Part shown: in pieces, positions 49,942 to 56,752 of the stretch | Layout: every line of letters begins with the position of its first letter | Numbering within the stretch: the stretch's first letter is position 1 | Assembly: GCA_049997955.1 (NCBI GenBank) | Contig: JAEBDY010000003.1 | Span: 372,001 to 436,000 of the forward strand | Length of the DNA stretch: 64,000 bases | Direction: 5' to 3' | Origin: Umezawaea sp049997955 | GTDB lineage: Bacteria; Actinomycetota; Actinomycetes; Mycobacteriales; Pseudonocardiaceae | Translations under genes and position numbers: made by a program | Notes under the pieces: generated by a model | Told to the model about the DNA's origin: nothing | Databases searched by the model: none | Seen by the model: only the letters and a program-made list of their open reading frames with translations

Positions 49942-51972
49942 ATGGCCCTGCTGCGCAGTTACGTCTCCGGGCACTGGCACGTGCCGACGGTCGAGGGCGC
50001 GCCCCTGCACGACGCCGTGACGGGGGAGGAGATCGCCCGGATCTCCTCCGCGGGCATCGACATGGCCGCCGCGCTGCGGCACGGCCGCGAGGTCGGTGGT
50101 CCCGCGCTGCGCGAGCTGACGTTCCACCAGCGGGCGGCCCTCCTCAAGGCGCTCGGCTCGACCCTGCGCGAGCACCGCGACGAGCTGTACGCGCTGTCCG
50201 CGCGCACCGGCGCGACCAGGAACGACTCGATGGTCGACGTCGACGGCGGCATCGGCGTGCTGCTCGGCTACGCGAGCAAGGCCAAGCGGGAACTGCCGAA
50301 CGACACCGTCTACGTCGACGGGGCGGTGGAGCCGCTCGGCCGCGGCGGCACGTTCCTCGGCCAGCACATCGCCACCCCGCTGCGCGGCGTGGCCGTGCAG
50401 ATCAACGCCTTCAACTTCCCCATGTGGGGCCCGCTGGAGAAGTTCGCCCCGGCGTTCCTCGCGGGCGTGCCCAGCCTGGTGAAGCCCGCGTCGCAGACCG
50501 CGTACCTGACGGAGAAGCTGGTCGAGCTGATGATCGGCTCCGGGCTGCTGCCCGAGGGCTCGCTCCAGCTCGTCAGCGGCAGCGCGGGCGACCTGCTGGA
50601 CCACCTGACCGAACAGGACCTCGTCGGCTTCACCGGATCGGCCTCCACCGCGCAGCACCTGCGCACCCACCAGGCCGTCGTCCGCTCCAGCGTCCGGTTC
50701 AACGCCGAGGCGGACTCGCTCAACTGCTCGATCCTCGGCCCGGACGCGGTGTCCGGCACGCCGGAGTTCGACCTGTTCGTCAAGCAGTTGGTGAACGAGA
50801 TGACGGCCAAGGCGGGCCAGAAGTGCACGGCGATCCGCCGCGCGTTCGTGCCCGCGACGCTGATCGACGAGGTGTCGGAGGCGGTGTCCGCGCGGCTGGC
50901 GAAGGTCGTGATCGGCAACCCGGCCAACCCGGACGTGCGGATGGGCGCGCTGGCGGGCCTTGAGCAGCGCGAGGAGGTCCGGCGCTCGCTCAAGGGGCTC
51001 CTCGAAGCGTCCCGGATCGTGTTCGGCGACCCCGAGCGCGTCGAGGTGGTGGACGCCGACGCCGAGCGCGGCGCGTTCCTCTCCCCGGTGCTGCTGCGCG
51101 CCGACGACCCGGAACTGGCCCAGCCGCACGAGGTCGAGGCCTTCGGCCCGATCAGCACGCTGATGCCGTACACCGACACCGAGCACGTCGTCCGGCTCGC
51201 CGCGCGCGGTCAGGGCAGCCTGGTCGGCTCGGTCGTCACGGCGGACGCGGGATTCGCCCGCGAGGTCGTGCTCGGAGCGGGCGCGTGGCACGGCCGCATG
51301 CTGGTGCTGGACCGCGACGACGCCAAGGAGTCCACCGGGCACGGGTCCCCGCTGCCCGCGCTGGTGCACGGCGGCCCCGGTCGCGCAGGCGGCGGCGAGG
51401 AGATGGGCGGCATGCGGGCCGTGCTGCACCACATGCAGCGCACGGCCGTGCAGGGCAGCCCGAAGGTGCTCGCGGCCATCACCGGTCGCTGGGTGCCGGG
51501 CGCGCCGCGCACGGAGTCCGACGAGCACCCGTTCCGCAAGAGCCTGGCGGAGCTGAGGATCGGCGACAGCGTCGTGGCGGGCCCGCGCACGGTGACGCTG
51601 GAGGACGTGGAGCACTTCGCCGGGTTCACCGGAGACACGTTCTACGCGCACATGGACGAGGAGGCGGCGAAGGCGAACCCGTTCTTCGGCGGCCGGGTCG
51701 CGCACGGCTACCTCGTGGTGTCGTTCGCGGCGGGTCTGTTCGTCTCGCCGGAACCCGGTCCGGTGCTGGCCAACTACGGCCTGGACAACCTGCGGTTCCT
51801 CACGCCCACGTTCCCCGGTGACGAGCTGACCGTGACGCTGACGGCGAAGCAGATCACCCCGCGCGAGGACCAGGACTACGGCGAGGTGCGGTGGGACGCG
51901 GACCTGGTGAACCAGGACGGCGCCTCGGTCGCGAAGTACGACGTGCTGACGCTGGTGGCGAAGACGAGGTAG
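49942..51972 (+). CDS. paaZ: Bifunctional oxepin-CoA hydrolase / 3-oxo-5,6-dehydrosuberyl-CoA semialdehyde dehydrogenase
   Basis: 676 residues from ATG 49942, preceded by TTGGAGGA. Aldehyde dehydrogenase domain about 1-510: INAFNFPMWGPLEKFAPAFL, FTGSASTA, and catalytic cysteine in AGQKCTAIRRAF. MaoC-like hotdog hydratase domain about 530-676: FAGFTGDTFYAHMDEEAA followed by FFGGRVAHGYLVVS, with the Asp/His hydratase pair. Together they open the oxepin ring and oxidise the aldehyde in phenylacetate degradation. The other paa genes are not nearby, so it is an isolated copy, perhaps serving tropone-type or other aromatic metabolism. The upstream PaaR-like site fits phenylacetyl-CoA control. Confidence 0.94.
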   Translation: MALLRSYVSGHWHVPTVEGAPLHDAVTGEEIARISSAGIDMAAALRHGREVGGPALRELTFHQRAALLKALGSTLREHRDELYALSARTGATRNDSMVDVDGGIGVLLGYASKAKRELPNDTVYVDGAVEPLGRGGTFLGQHIATPLRGVAVQINAFNFPMWGPLEKFAPAFLAGVPSLVKPASQTAYLTEKLVELMIGSGLLPEGSLQLVSGSAGDLLDHLTEQDLVGFTGSASTAQHLRTHQAVVRSSVRFNAEADSLNCSILGPDAVSGTPEFDLFVKQLVNEMTAKAGQKCTAIRRAFVPATLIDEVSEAVSARLAKVVIGNPANPDVRMGALAGLEQREEVRRSLKGLLEASRIVFGDPERVEVVDADAERGAFLSPVLLRADDPELAQPHEVEAFGPISTLMPYTDTEHVVRLAARGQGSLVGSVVTADAGFAREVVLGAGAWHGRMLVLDRDDAKESTGHGSPLPALVHGGPGRAGGGEEMGGMRAVLHHMQRTAVQGSPKVLAAITGRWVPGAPRTESDEHPFRKSLAELRIGDSVVAGPRTVTLEDVEHFAGFTGDTFYAHMDEEAAKANPFFGGRVAHGYLVVSFAAGLFVSPEPGPVLANYGLDNLRFLTPTFPGDELTVTLTAKQITPREDQDYGEVRWDADLVNQDGASVAKYDVLTLVAKTR

Positions 51973-51974
51973 GC

Positions 51975-52009
51975 GGAAGCCCTCCGTCCGATGTGGACGG
52001 AGGGCTTCC
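51975..52009. terminator. Bidirectional hairpin terminator
   Basis: Perfect 15-bp stem (51975-51989 with 51995-52009), 5-nt loop, squeezed between the paaZ stop and the stop of the converging PLC-like gene. Confidence 0.88.
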
Positions 52010-52012
52010 CTG

Positions 52013-53014
52013 CTAGTTGGTGGTGTAGGAGAGGATCTCGGCGCTCGCCCAGTCGCTGGACACGATCGTCGCGCCGATCCCGCCCAGCTGCCGGACCTTC
52101 GCCTGGGCGTCGGCCGGGGCCGGGTTGCGGCTGTCGATGGCGGGCGCCACGTTGTGCGCGTCCGTCATGACGACCAGGTAGTGACCCCCGAGGTAGGGAC
52201 CGCCGCCGTAGCTCGCGTACGAGGTGGCGCTCCCGTCGAACGCGACCATCCACGGCTTGCGCACGCCGCCGCGGTCACCGGTGCGCGGGTCCGTGGCGGA
52301 CGCGCCGTTGATCGCCGGGAACGACAGCGCGGACGCGAGCGTCCCGCCGCTGTTGGCCGCGATCAGCCGGTCGGCCACCTCCAGGTCGGTGTCGTAGTTG
52401 TCGAACGGGTTCTGCAGCTCGAACGTCCCGTTCTCCACGATCACGACGAACTTCCCCGCCAGTGCCGCGCGCGACGGCCACGCGCCCGCCCGTGCCGCGG
52501 TGTCGAGGTCGGGGTGGCCGCCCTTGAGGTTCGCGGGGGAGAACACGTTCGCCGCGCCGAGGGTGGTGGCCAGCAGCGCGTCGAACTGCGGCACCCCGAA
52601 ACCGGCCCGGCCGTCGAAGCCGTTCTTCATCTCGACCTTGAGCACCAGCGGCGCGTGGTTCGGGTTGTGGTCGTGCCACAGCCTGATGTTGCGCAGGCAG
52701 CCCGCGAGGTTCTGGTTGCGGCTGCCCGCGCGCAGGCCCTCGTAGGTCGTCGCGTTGGAGCAGTTGTTGGCGTTGCCGGGGTCGTGGCCGACCTGGAAGT
52801 CCCGCGTGCCGAAGAAGTTCGTCCACACGTCGATCTCGACCATGCCCGGATTCCGGTCGAGCACGTCGACCAGCCAGGGCGCTGCGGCCTGCGTGTAGCT
52901 GTTGTGCAGGCCCACGGCCGTTGTGCCGGTGGCCGTCGGTGTCGCCTGCGCCGCCGTGGGCAGCACCGCGATCAGGAGGGCCGCCGTGGCCGCCGCGGCC
53001 GTGAAGCGCTTCAT
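52013..53014 (-). CDS. Secreted PI-PLC-like phosphodiesterase
   Basis: 333 residues from ATG 53014. Signal peptide about 1-24 (MKRFTAAAATAALLIAVLPT then AAQA). The mature protein begins VGLHNSYTQA, with the first catalytic His of the PLC-X barrel. VEIDVWTNFFG supplies the EID metal-binding pair. GHDPG resembles the second His region, and LVLKVEMKNGFD supplies the KxE strand. It fits the calcium-dependent phosphoinositide phospholipase C family (TIM barrel) found as secreted proteins in actinomycetes. Likely acts on extracellular phospholipid headgroups; substrate not provable from sequence. Confidence 0.87.
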   Translation of the reverse strand: MKRFTAAAATAALLIAVLPTAAQATPTATGTTAVGLHNSYTQAAAPWLVDVLDRNPGMVEIDVWTNFFGTRDFQVGHDPGNANNCSNATTYEGLRAGSRNQNLAGCLRNIRLWHDHNPNHAPLVLKVEMKNGFDGRAGFGVPQFDALLATTLGAANVFSPANLKGGHPDLDTAARAGAWPSRAALAGKFVVIVENGTFELQNPFDNYDTDLEVADRLIAANSGGTLASALSFPAINGASATDPRTGDRGGVRKPWMVAFDGSATSYASYGGGPYLGGHYLVVMTDAHNVAPAIDSRNPAPADAQAKVRQLGGIGATIVSSDWASAEILSYTTN

Positions 53015-53120
53015 TCGAGACTCCTCGCGCTGGACGTTCCCGTACGGTTGCGCAGCGTAGGAACGTGAAGGGTGATCACGATGAACGCCGGGTGGCCGCT
53101 GCGGGAAGTGCTCGGGGGCT

Positions 53121-53834
53121 TCAACAGTTGACGGTGGCGCGGCGGATGTCGACCTTGAGCTTCGGTGCGCCGTCGACCGGTGCGGGCTCCTCCGGGGTAG
53201 GCGCGACGCCCGCCGCGGCGACCCCGTCGAGGGTCTTGAGGCCCTCCTCGCCGATGGTGCCGAAGACCGTGTAGTTGGGCCGCAGCACCGAATCCGAGGT
53301 CACCAGGAAGAACTGGCTGCCGTTGGTGTCCGGGCCCGCGTTGGCCATGGCGAGGGTGCCGCGGGGGTAGGTCCGGCGTTCACCGGTCGGGTCGTTCGGC
53401 GCCGGGGGGAGCGTGGTGGGGAGTTCGTCCTTGTACCGGTAGCCCGGACCGCCCTCGCCGGTGCCGCTCGGGTCGCCGCACTGGAGGACCTTCAGGGTCG
53501 GGTACGTCGTGAGCCTGTGGCAGGTGGTCAGGTCGTAGAACCCGCGCTCGGCCAGGTGCACGAAGCTCTGGACGGTGCAGGGGGCCTGTGCGCGGTCGAG
53601 GGTGAGGGGGATGGGGCCCCGGTTGGTCTTGAGCTGGACGTCCACCTCGCCGCGGTTGGGGGTGTGCTTGGGGTCCTTGGGGAGGCGGACGGGGCGGGCT
53701 GCTGGTTCTTCCGGGGTTTTGGTGTAGGCGCAGGGGCCTTGGGTGGTGGTTGGGGTTGCTGTCGCGGTGGGAGCCGTCGGTAGTAGGAGGGTGGTGGCTG
53801 CTGCCAGGGCCAGGGCGAGGGTCTTGCCTGCCAA
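53121..53834 (-). CDS. Secreted cyclophilin-type peptidyl-prolyl isomerase
   Basis: 237 residues from ATG 53834. Signal peptide about 1-27. The cyclophilin core lies about residues 65-235: VQLKTNRGPIPLTLD, FVHLAERGFYDLTTCHR, GTLAMANAGPDTNGSQFFLV, and YTVFGTIGEEGLKTLDGVAA. The conserved active-site residues around SQFF are present, but the usual catalytic Arg region (FHRV) reads CHRLTTYP, which may lower activity. Cysteines at GPCAY, APCTV, TTCHR, LQCGD and the C-terminal NC could form disulfides outside the cell. Assists folding of exported proteins. Confidence 0.92.
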   Translation of the reverse strand: MAGKTLALALAAATTLLLPTAPTATATPTTTQGPCAYTKTPEEPAARPVRLPKDPKHTPNRGEVDVQLKTNRGPIPLTLDRAQAPCTVQSFVHLAERGFYDLTTCHRLTTYPTLKVLQCGDPSGTGEGGPGYRYKDELPTTLPPAPNDPTGERRTYPRGTLAMANAGPDTNGSQFFLVTSDSVLRPNYTVFGTIGEEGLKTLDGVAAAGVAPTPEEPAPVDGAPKLKVDIRRATVNC

Positions 53835-54009
53835 GATCGAGTCCTCCGTCGGGGTTGGGGCGGTCCCGTTGGTTTAGTGGAGGGGGTGATCGGGGGGCAA
53901 GGGCCGGTCGTCTGGGGGTGGGGTGGTTGGTGCGGGGTGCTTCGGGGGTGCGGGTGCTCGGGGGTGCGGGGTGGGTGACAGCGCTGCGGGGGGTGGTACG
54001 GGGGTGGCC

Positions 54010-54056
54010 TTACCCCGCTCGCGCGATTGTCTCCACTGAGGGCGCTTCGGATCGGG
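54010..54056 (-). repeat. Dispersed repeat, copy D, lacking the central hairpin
   Basis: Read on the minus strand: left flank CCCCGATCCGAAGCGCCCTC followed almost directly by the right flank GAGACAATCGCGCGAGCGGGG, with only about three bases between them. Copies A-C have a hairpin of about 55-60 nt at exactly this junction. This is the expected 'empty site' of an inserted hairpin, or a clean deletion. Confidence 0.88.
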
Positions 54057-54252
54057 GTAGGGCCGGGTCTGGGTTCGGCCTGGTTGTGCGGGGCCGTTTG
54101 CGGTCGTTCGGTGCCGTTAGTGGGTTGGGTGCCGTTGTCGGTTGGCTGGGTCTGGATCGGCTGGTGCTGCGGGTCTGTTTGGCTGGCGTTCGGTGTCGTT
54201 GTGGATTGGGTCTGGACCGGCTCTTGGTGGTGGTCCCTGGCTGTGAAACGCG

Positions 54253-54290
54253 ACGAGCCGGCACCGGACGGGGGTCCGGTGCCGGCTCGT
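54253..54290 (-). terminator. Hairpin terminator of NlpC/P60 gene
   Basis: Perfect 17-bp stem (54253-54269 with 54274-54290) and a 4-nt G loop, 13 bp after the stop of the minus-strand endopeptidase gene. Confidence 0.87.
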
Positions 54291-54303
54291 GGAGATATTG
54301 TGG

Positions 54304-55332
54304 TCAGCCGACGATGCGGCGGATGGTGTTGATCGGGCCGATGGAGTCGATCGGCGCGGTCTTCACCGGGACGCCCTCCGTGGAGGCGTGCACGGCGGTG
54401 TTGCTGTCGACCACCATCGAGACGTGGCCCTGGTCGGCGTAGTAGATGACCAGGTCGCCCGGCTGGACCTCGCTGCGCGACACGGATCGTCCGAGCACGG
54501 CCTGCGCGTAGGTCGTGCGGCCGATGGAGATGCCCGCCTCGCGGTACGCGGCCTGCATGAGGCTGGAGCAGTCCCACGAGTTCGGGCCGTTCGAGCCGAA
54601 GACGTAGGGCTTGCCGCGCTGGGCCAGCGCGAAGTTGACCGCCGTCGCGACGTTGCCGGAGGCGTTGACGGTGATCGGCGTCTTCTCGCTGCCGGAGGCG
54701 AGGGTGTTCTTCGTGGTGCTGCTGAGCGAGGCGTAGGCGTTCTTCGCCTCCTTGACCCGACCGTCCAGCTCCTCGGCCTTCTTGTCGATGTCCTCCAGCA
54801 GCTTGGCGGCGTCGTCCTTGGCCTTGCTCGCGCGGTCGGTCGCGTCCTTGGCCGAGGTGCGGGCCTGGTCGGCCGACTCCACCGCGCCGGACAGCTTGCC
54901 GAGTGCCTCGTTGTTGTCCGCCGCCAGCACGCTGATCGCCGACATGCGGTTGAGGAAGTCCTGCTGCGAGTCGCTCACCAGCAACGCGGAGAGGTTGTTG
55001 AAGCGCGCGCCTTCGAAGGACGCCTCGGTGAGCAGGTCGACCTGGCCGCGGAACTGCTCCTCGGTCGTCTTCGCCGCGTTCTCCGCGTCGGTGGCGGCCG
55101 AGAGGTCCGTGTTGGCCTTGCCCAGCTCGTCCTCCGCGACCTTCAGGGCCTCCTGGGCCTTGAGGTGGTCGGCGTTGAGGACCTCGGCCTCGTGCGAGAG
55201 GTCGTTGTACTTCTGCAGGGCCTCGGACGCGGGGTCGGCCTGGGCGTAGGGGGCCGTGCCGAGGACTGACGCGGCAACCGCCGTGGCCGCCAGTGCTCCC
55301 TGAAACATCCGCTTGCGTGGTTGCGACGACAC
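54304..55332 (-). CDS. Secreted NlpC/P60 peptidoglycan endopeptidase with coiled-coil domain
   Basis: 342 residues from ATG 55332. Signal peptide about 1-32 (ends YAQA). Residues about 35-210 form a long heptad-rich coiled coil (LSHEAEVLNADHLKAQEALK and following), as in RipA/PcsB-like cell-division hydrolases. The C-terminal NlpC/P60 domain has the catalytic Cys in NSWDCSSLMQAAYREAG and His in GHVSMVVDS; the third polar residue is probably in the TAVHAST region. It cleaves D-glutamyl-diaminopimelate bonds of peptidoglycan stems. The coiled coil may autoinhibit or recruit. Divergent from the pirin gene. Confidence 0.94.
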   Translation of the reverse strand: MSSQPRKRMFQGALAATAVAASVLGTAPYAQADPASEALQKYNDLSHEAEVLNADHLKAQEALKVAEDELGKANTDLSAATDAENAAKTTEEQFRGQVDLLTEASFEGARFNNLSALLVSDSQQDFLNRMSAISVLAADNNEALGKLSGAVESADQARTSAKDATDRASKAKDDAAKLLEDIDKKAEELDGRVKEAKNAYASLSSTTKNTLASGSEKTPITVNASGNVATAVNFALAQRGKPYVFGSNGPNSWDCSSLMQAAYREAGISIGRTTYAQAVLGRSVSRSEVQPGDLVIYYADQGHVSMVVDSNTAVHASTEGVPVKTAPIDSIGPINTIRRIVG

Positions 55333-55578
55333 GTCGCGCAGCCTCCTTCGTCGGTACTTCCCACCTGTGCCCAGGGGGCACTGTCACAGTCTGTGCGGCG
55401 GTGACCTGGCCGTATAGCCCGGACGGGCTAATGCCTGGCGCGAAGTCTCGATCAGGTTACGGAACGTCTCCCTTGGAGTCCACTATCGAGTTTTCACCCA
55501 CTCGAAAGGGGGTGGGGGAATGCGCGTGGACGAAATTCGGTTGAACCGGTCAGTTGAAGTGTCAACCTGGAGGAAGAC
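55333..55578. promoter_or_regulatory. Divergent promoter region NlpC/P60 / pirin
   Basis: 246 bp. On the minus strand a CCGTAACCTGATCGAG sequence and a small hairpin (TAGCCCGTCCGGGCTA) lie in the endopeptidase leader. No full match to a c-di-AMP riboswitch, known for cell-wall hydrolase genes, was found by eye. Confidence 0.4.
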
Positions 55579-56565
55579 ATGCCCGCGGTCACCGTCACAG
55601 ACATCACCAGCCTGGCCCGGATCCCCGAGCCCGCACCGGACGCGGCAGACCGGAAGGTCCGTTCCGTAACCACTGGTCCGCAGGGTTTCGAGGGTGAGGG
55701 CTTCCCCGTCCGCCGGGCCTTCGCGGGCATCGACCTCGCCGACCTCGACCCCTTCATCCACATGGACCAGATGGGCGAGGTCGACTACGGGCCGGGCGAG
55801 CCGAAGGGCACCCCGTGGCACCCGCACCGCGGGTTCGAGACCGTGACGTACATCATCGACGGCGAGTTCGAGCACTCCGACTCGCACGGCGGTGGCGGCA
55901 GCATCACCAACGGGGACACGCAGTGGATGACCGCGGGCGGCGGCGTCCTGCACATCGAGAAGCCCACCGAGGAGCTCGTGCGGACCGGTGGCGTCTTCCA
56001 CGGCGTGCAGCTGTGGGTCAACCTGCCCAAGGCCCGCAAGTGGGTCGAGCCGCGCTACCAGGACCTGCGCGGCAACCAGTCGGTGCTGCTGACCTCGCCG
56101 GACGGCGGCGTGCTGGTGCGGGTGATCGCCGGTGACGTGGCGGGCCACCAGGGCCCCGGCTCCACGTACACGCCGATGGCCATGCTGCACGCCACCGTGA
56201 GCCCCGGCGCGCGTCTGCGGCTGCCGTGGCGGCCGGACTTCAACGCGCTGGTCTACGTGCTGGCGGGCGACGGGACGGTCGGCGCCGAGCGGCGGCCGAT
56301 CTCGACCGGGCAGCTGGCCCTGTTCGGTCCCGGCGACGTGATCTCCCTGGACGGCGCGGGCAAGCAGGAGTCGCGCCACGCCGAGATGGAGGTCGTCGTG
56401 CTGGGCGGCGCGCCGATCCGCGAGCCCGTCGCGTGGGGCGGGCCGTTCGTGATGAACACGCGCGCCGAGGTGCTCCAGGCGTTCGAGGACCACCAGGCCG
56501 GGCGACTGGGCAGCATCCCCGCCCAGTACGTGCCACACGGCGATGTCGGCGGTCGGATGTCCTGA
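55579..56565 (+). CDS. Pirin-family protein (double cupin)
   Basis: 328 residues from ATG 55579, with TGGAGGA directly upstream. N-terminal cupin with metal ligands in GTPWHPHRGFETVTYIIDGE and GGVLHIEKPTEELVRTGGVF (HxH...H...E pattern). A second cupin about 180-290 includes YVLAGDGTVGAERRP, followed by the C-terminal pirin block EPVAWGGPFVMNTRAEVLQA. Pirins bind iron; many bacterial members act as quercetinases or regulatory partners. Role here unknown. Confidence 0.93.
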   Translation: MPAVTVTDITSLARIPEPAPDAADRKVRSVTTGPQGFEGEGFPVRRAFAGIDLADLDPFIHMDQMGEVDYGPGEPKGTPWHPHRGFETVTYIIDGEFEHSDSHGGGGSITNGDTQWMTAGGGVLHIEKPTEELVRTGGVFHGVQLWVNLPKARKWVEPRYQDLRGNQSVLLTSPDGGVLVRVIAGDVAGHQGPGSTYTPMAMLHATVSPGARLRLPWRPDFNALVYVLAGDGTVGAERRPISTGQLALFGPGDVISLDGAGKQESRHAEMEVVVLGGAPIREPVAWGGPFVMNTRAEVLQAFEDHQAGRLGSIPAQYVPHGDVGGRMS

Positions 56566-56573
56566 GCTGCGGA

Positions 56574-56602
56574 GGGGGCCGTCGGAACGTGCGACGGCCC
56601 CC
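56574..56602. terminator. Hairpin terminator after pirin gene
   Basis: 11-bp stem (56574-56584 with 56592-56602), 7-nt loop, starting nine bases after the pirin stop. A second G/C hairpin (CCCCAGCTCACCTGGGG) overlaps its 3' side. Confidence 0.75.
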
Positions 56603-56752
56603 AGCTCACCTGGGGGGTTGGGAGCCGGGGGCCGTGTACACGCCGGGTGCGGTCAGGGGGGTCGACAACACCGGGCAACCAAGAGTCTAAGCGGTGAATT
56701 GGATTCGCGTGCGCCAACCGCGCGGACAAGCTCATGCGAATTTCCGATTCGG

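Larger units (their letters stand above)
53835..54303. other. 469-bp gap with empty dispersed-repeat copy and terminator
   Basis: G-rich low-complexity DNA near 53880-54000 (GGGGGTGCGGG-like runs), the hairpin-less repeat copy D (54010-54056), then T/G-rich degenerate sequence and the NlpC/P60 terminator (54253-54290). No gene seen. Confidence 0.7.

Noticed and set aside
55333..55500. c-di-AMP (ydaO-type) riboswitch before the NlpC/P60 gene
   Set aside because: The leader has a GTAACCTGATCGAG-like string and a small hairpin, but the conserved ydaO blocks could not be found by eye. An Infernal search with the Rfam model would decide.
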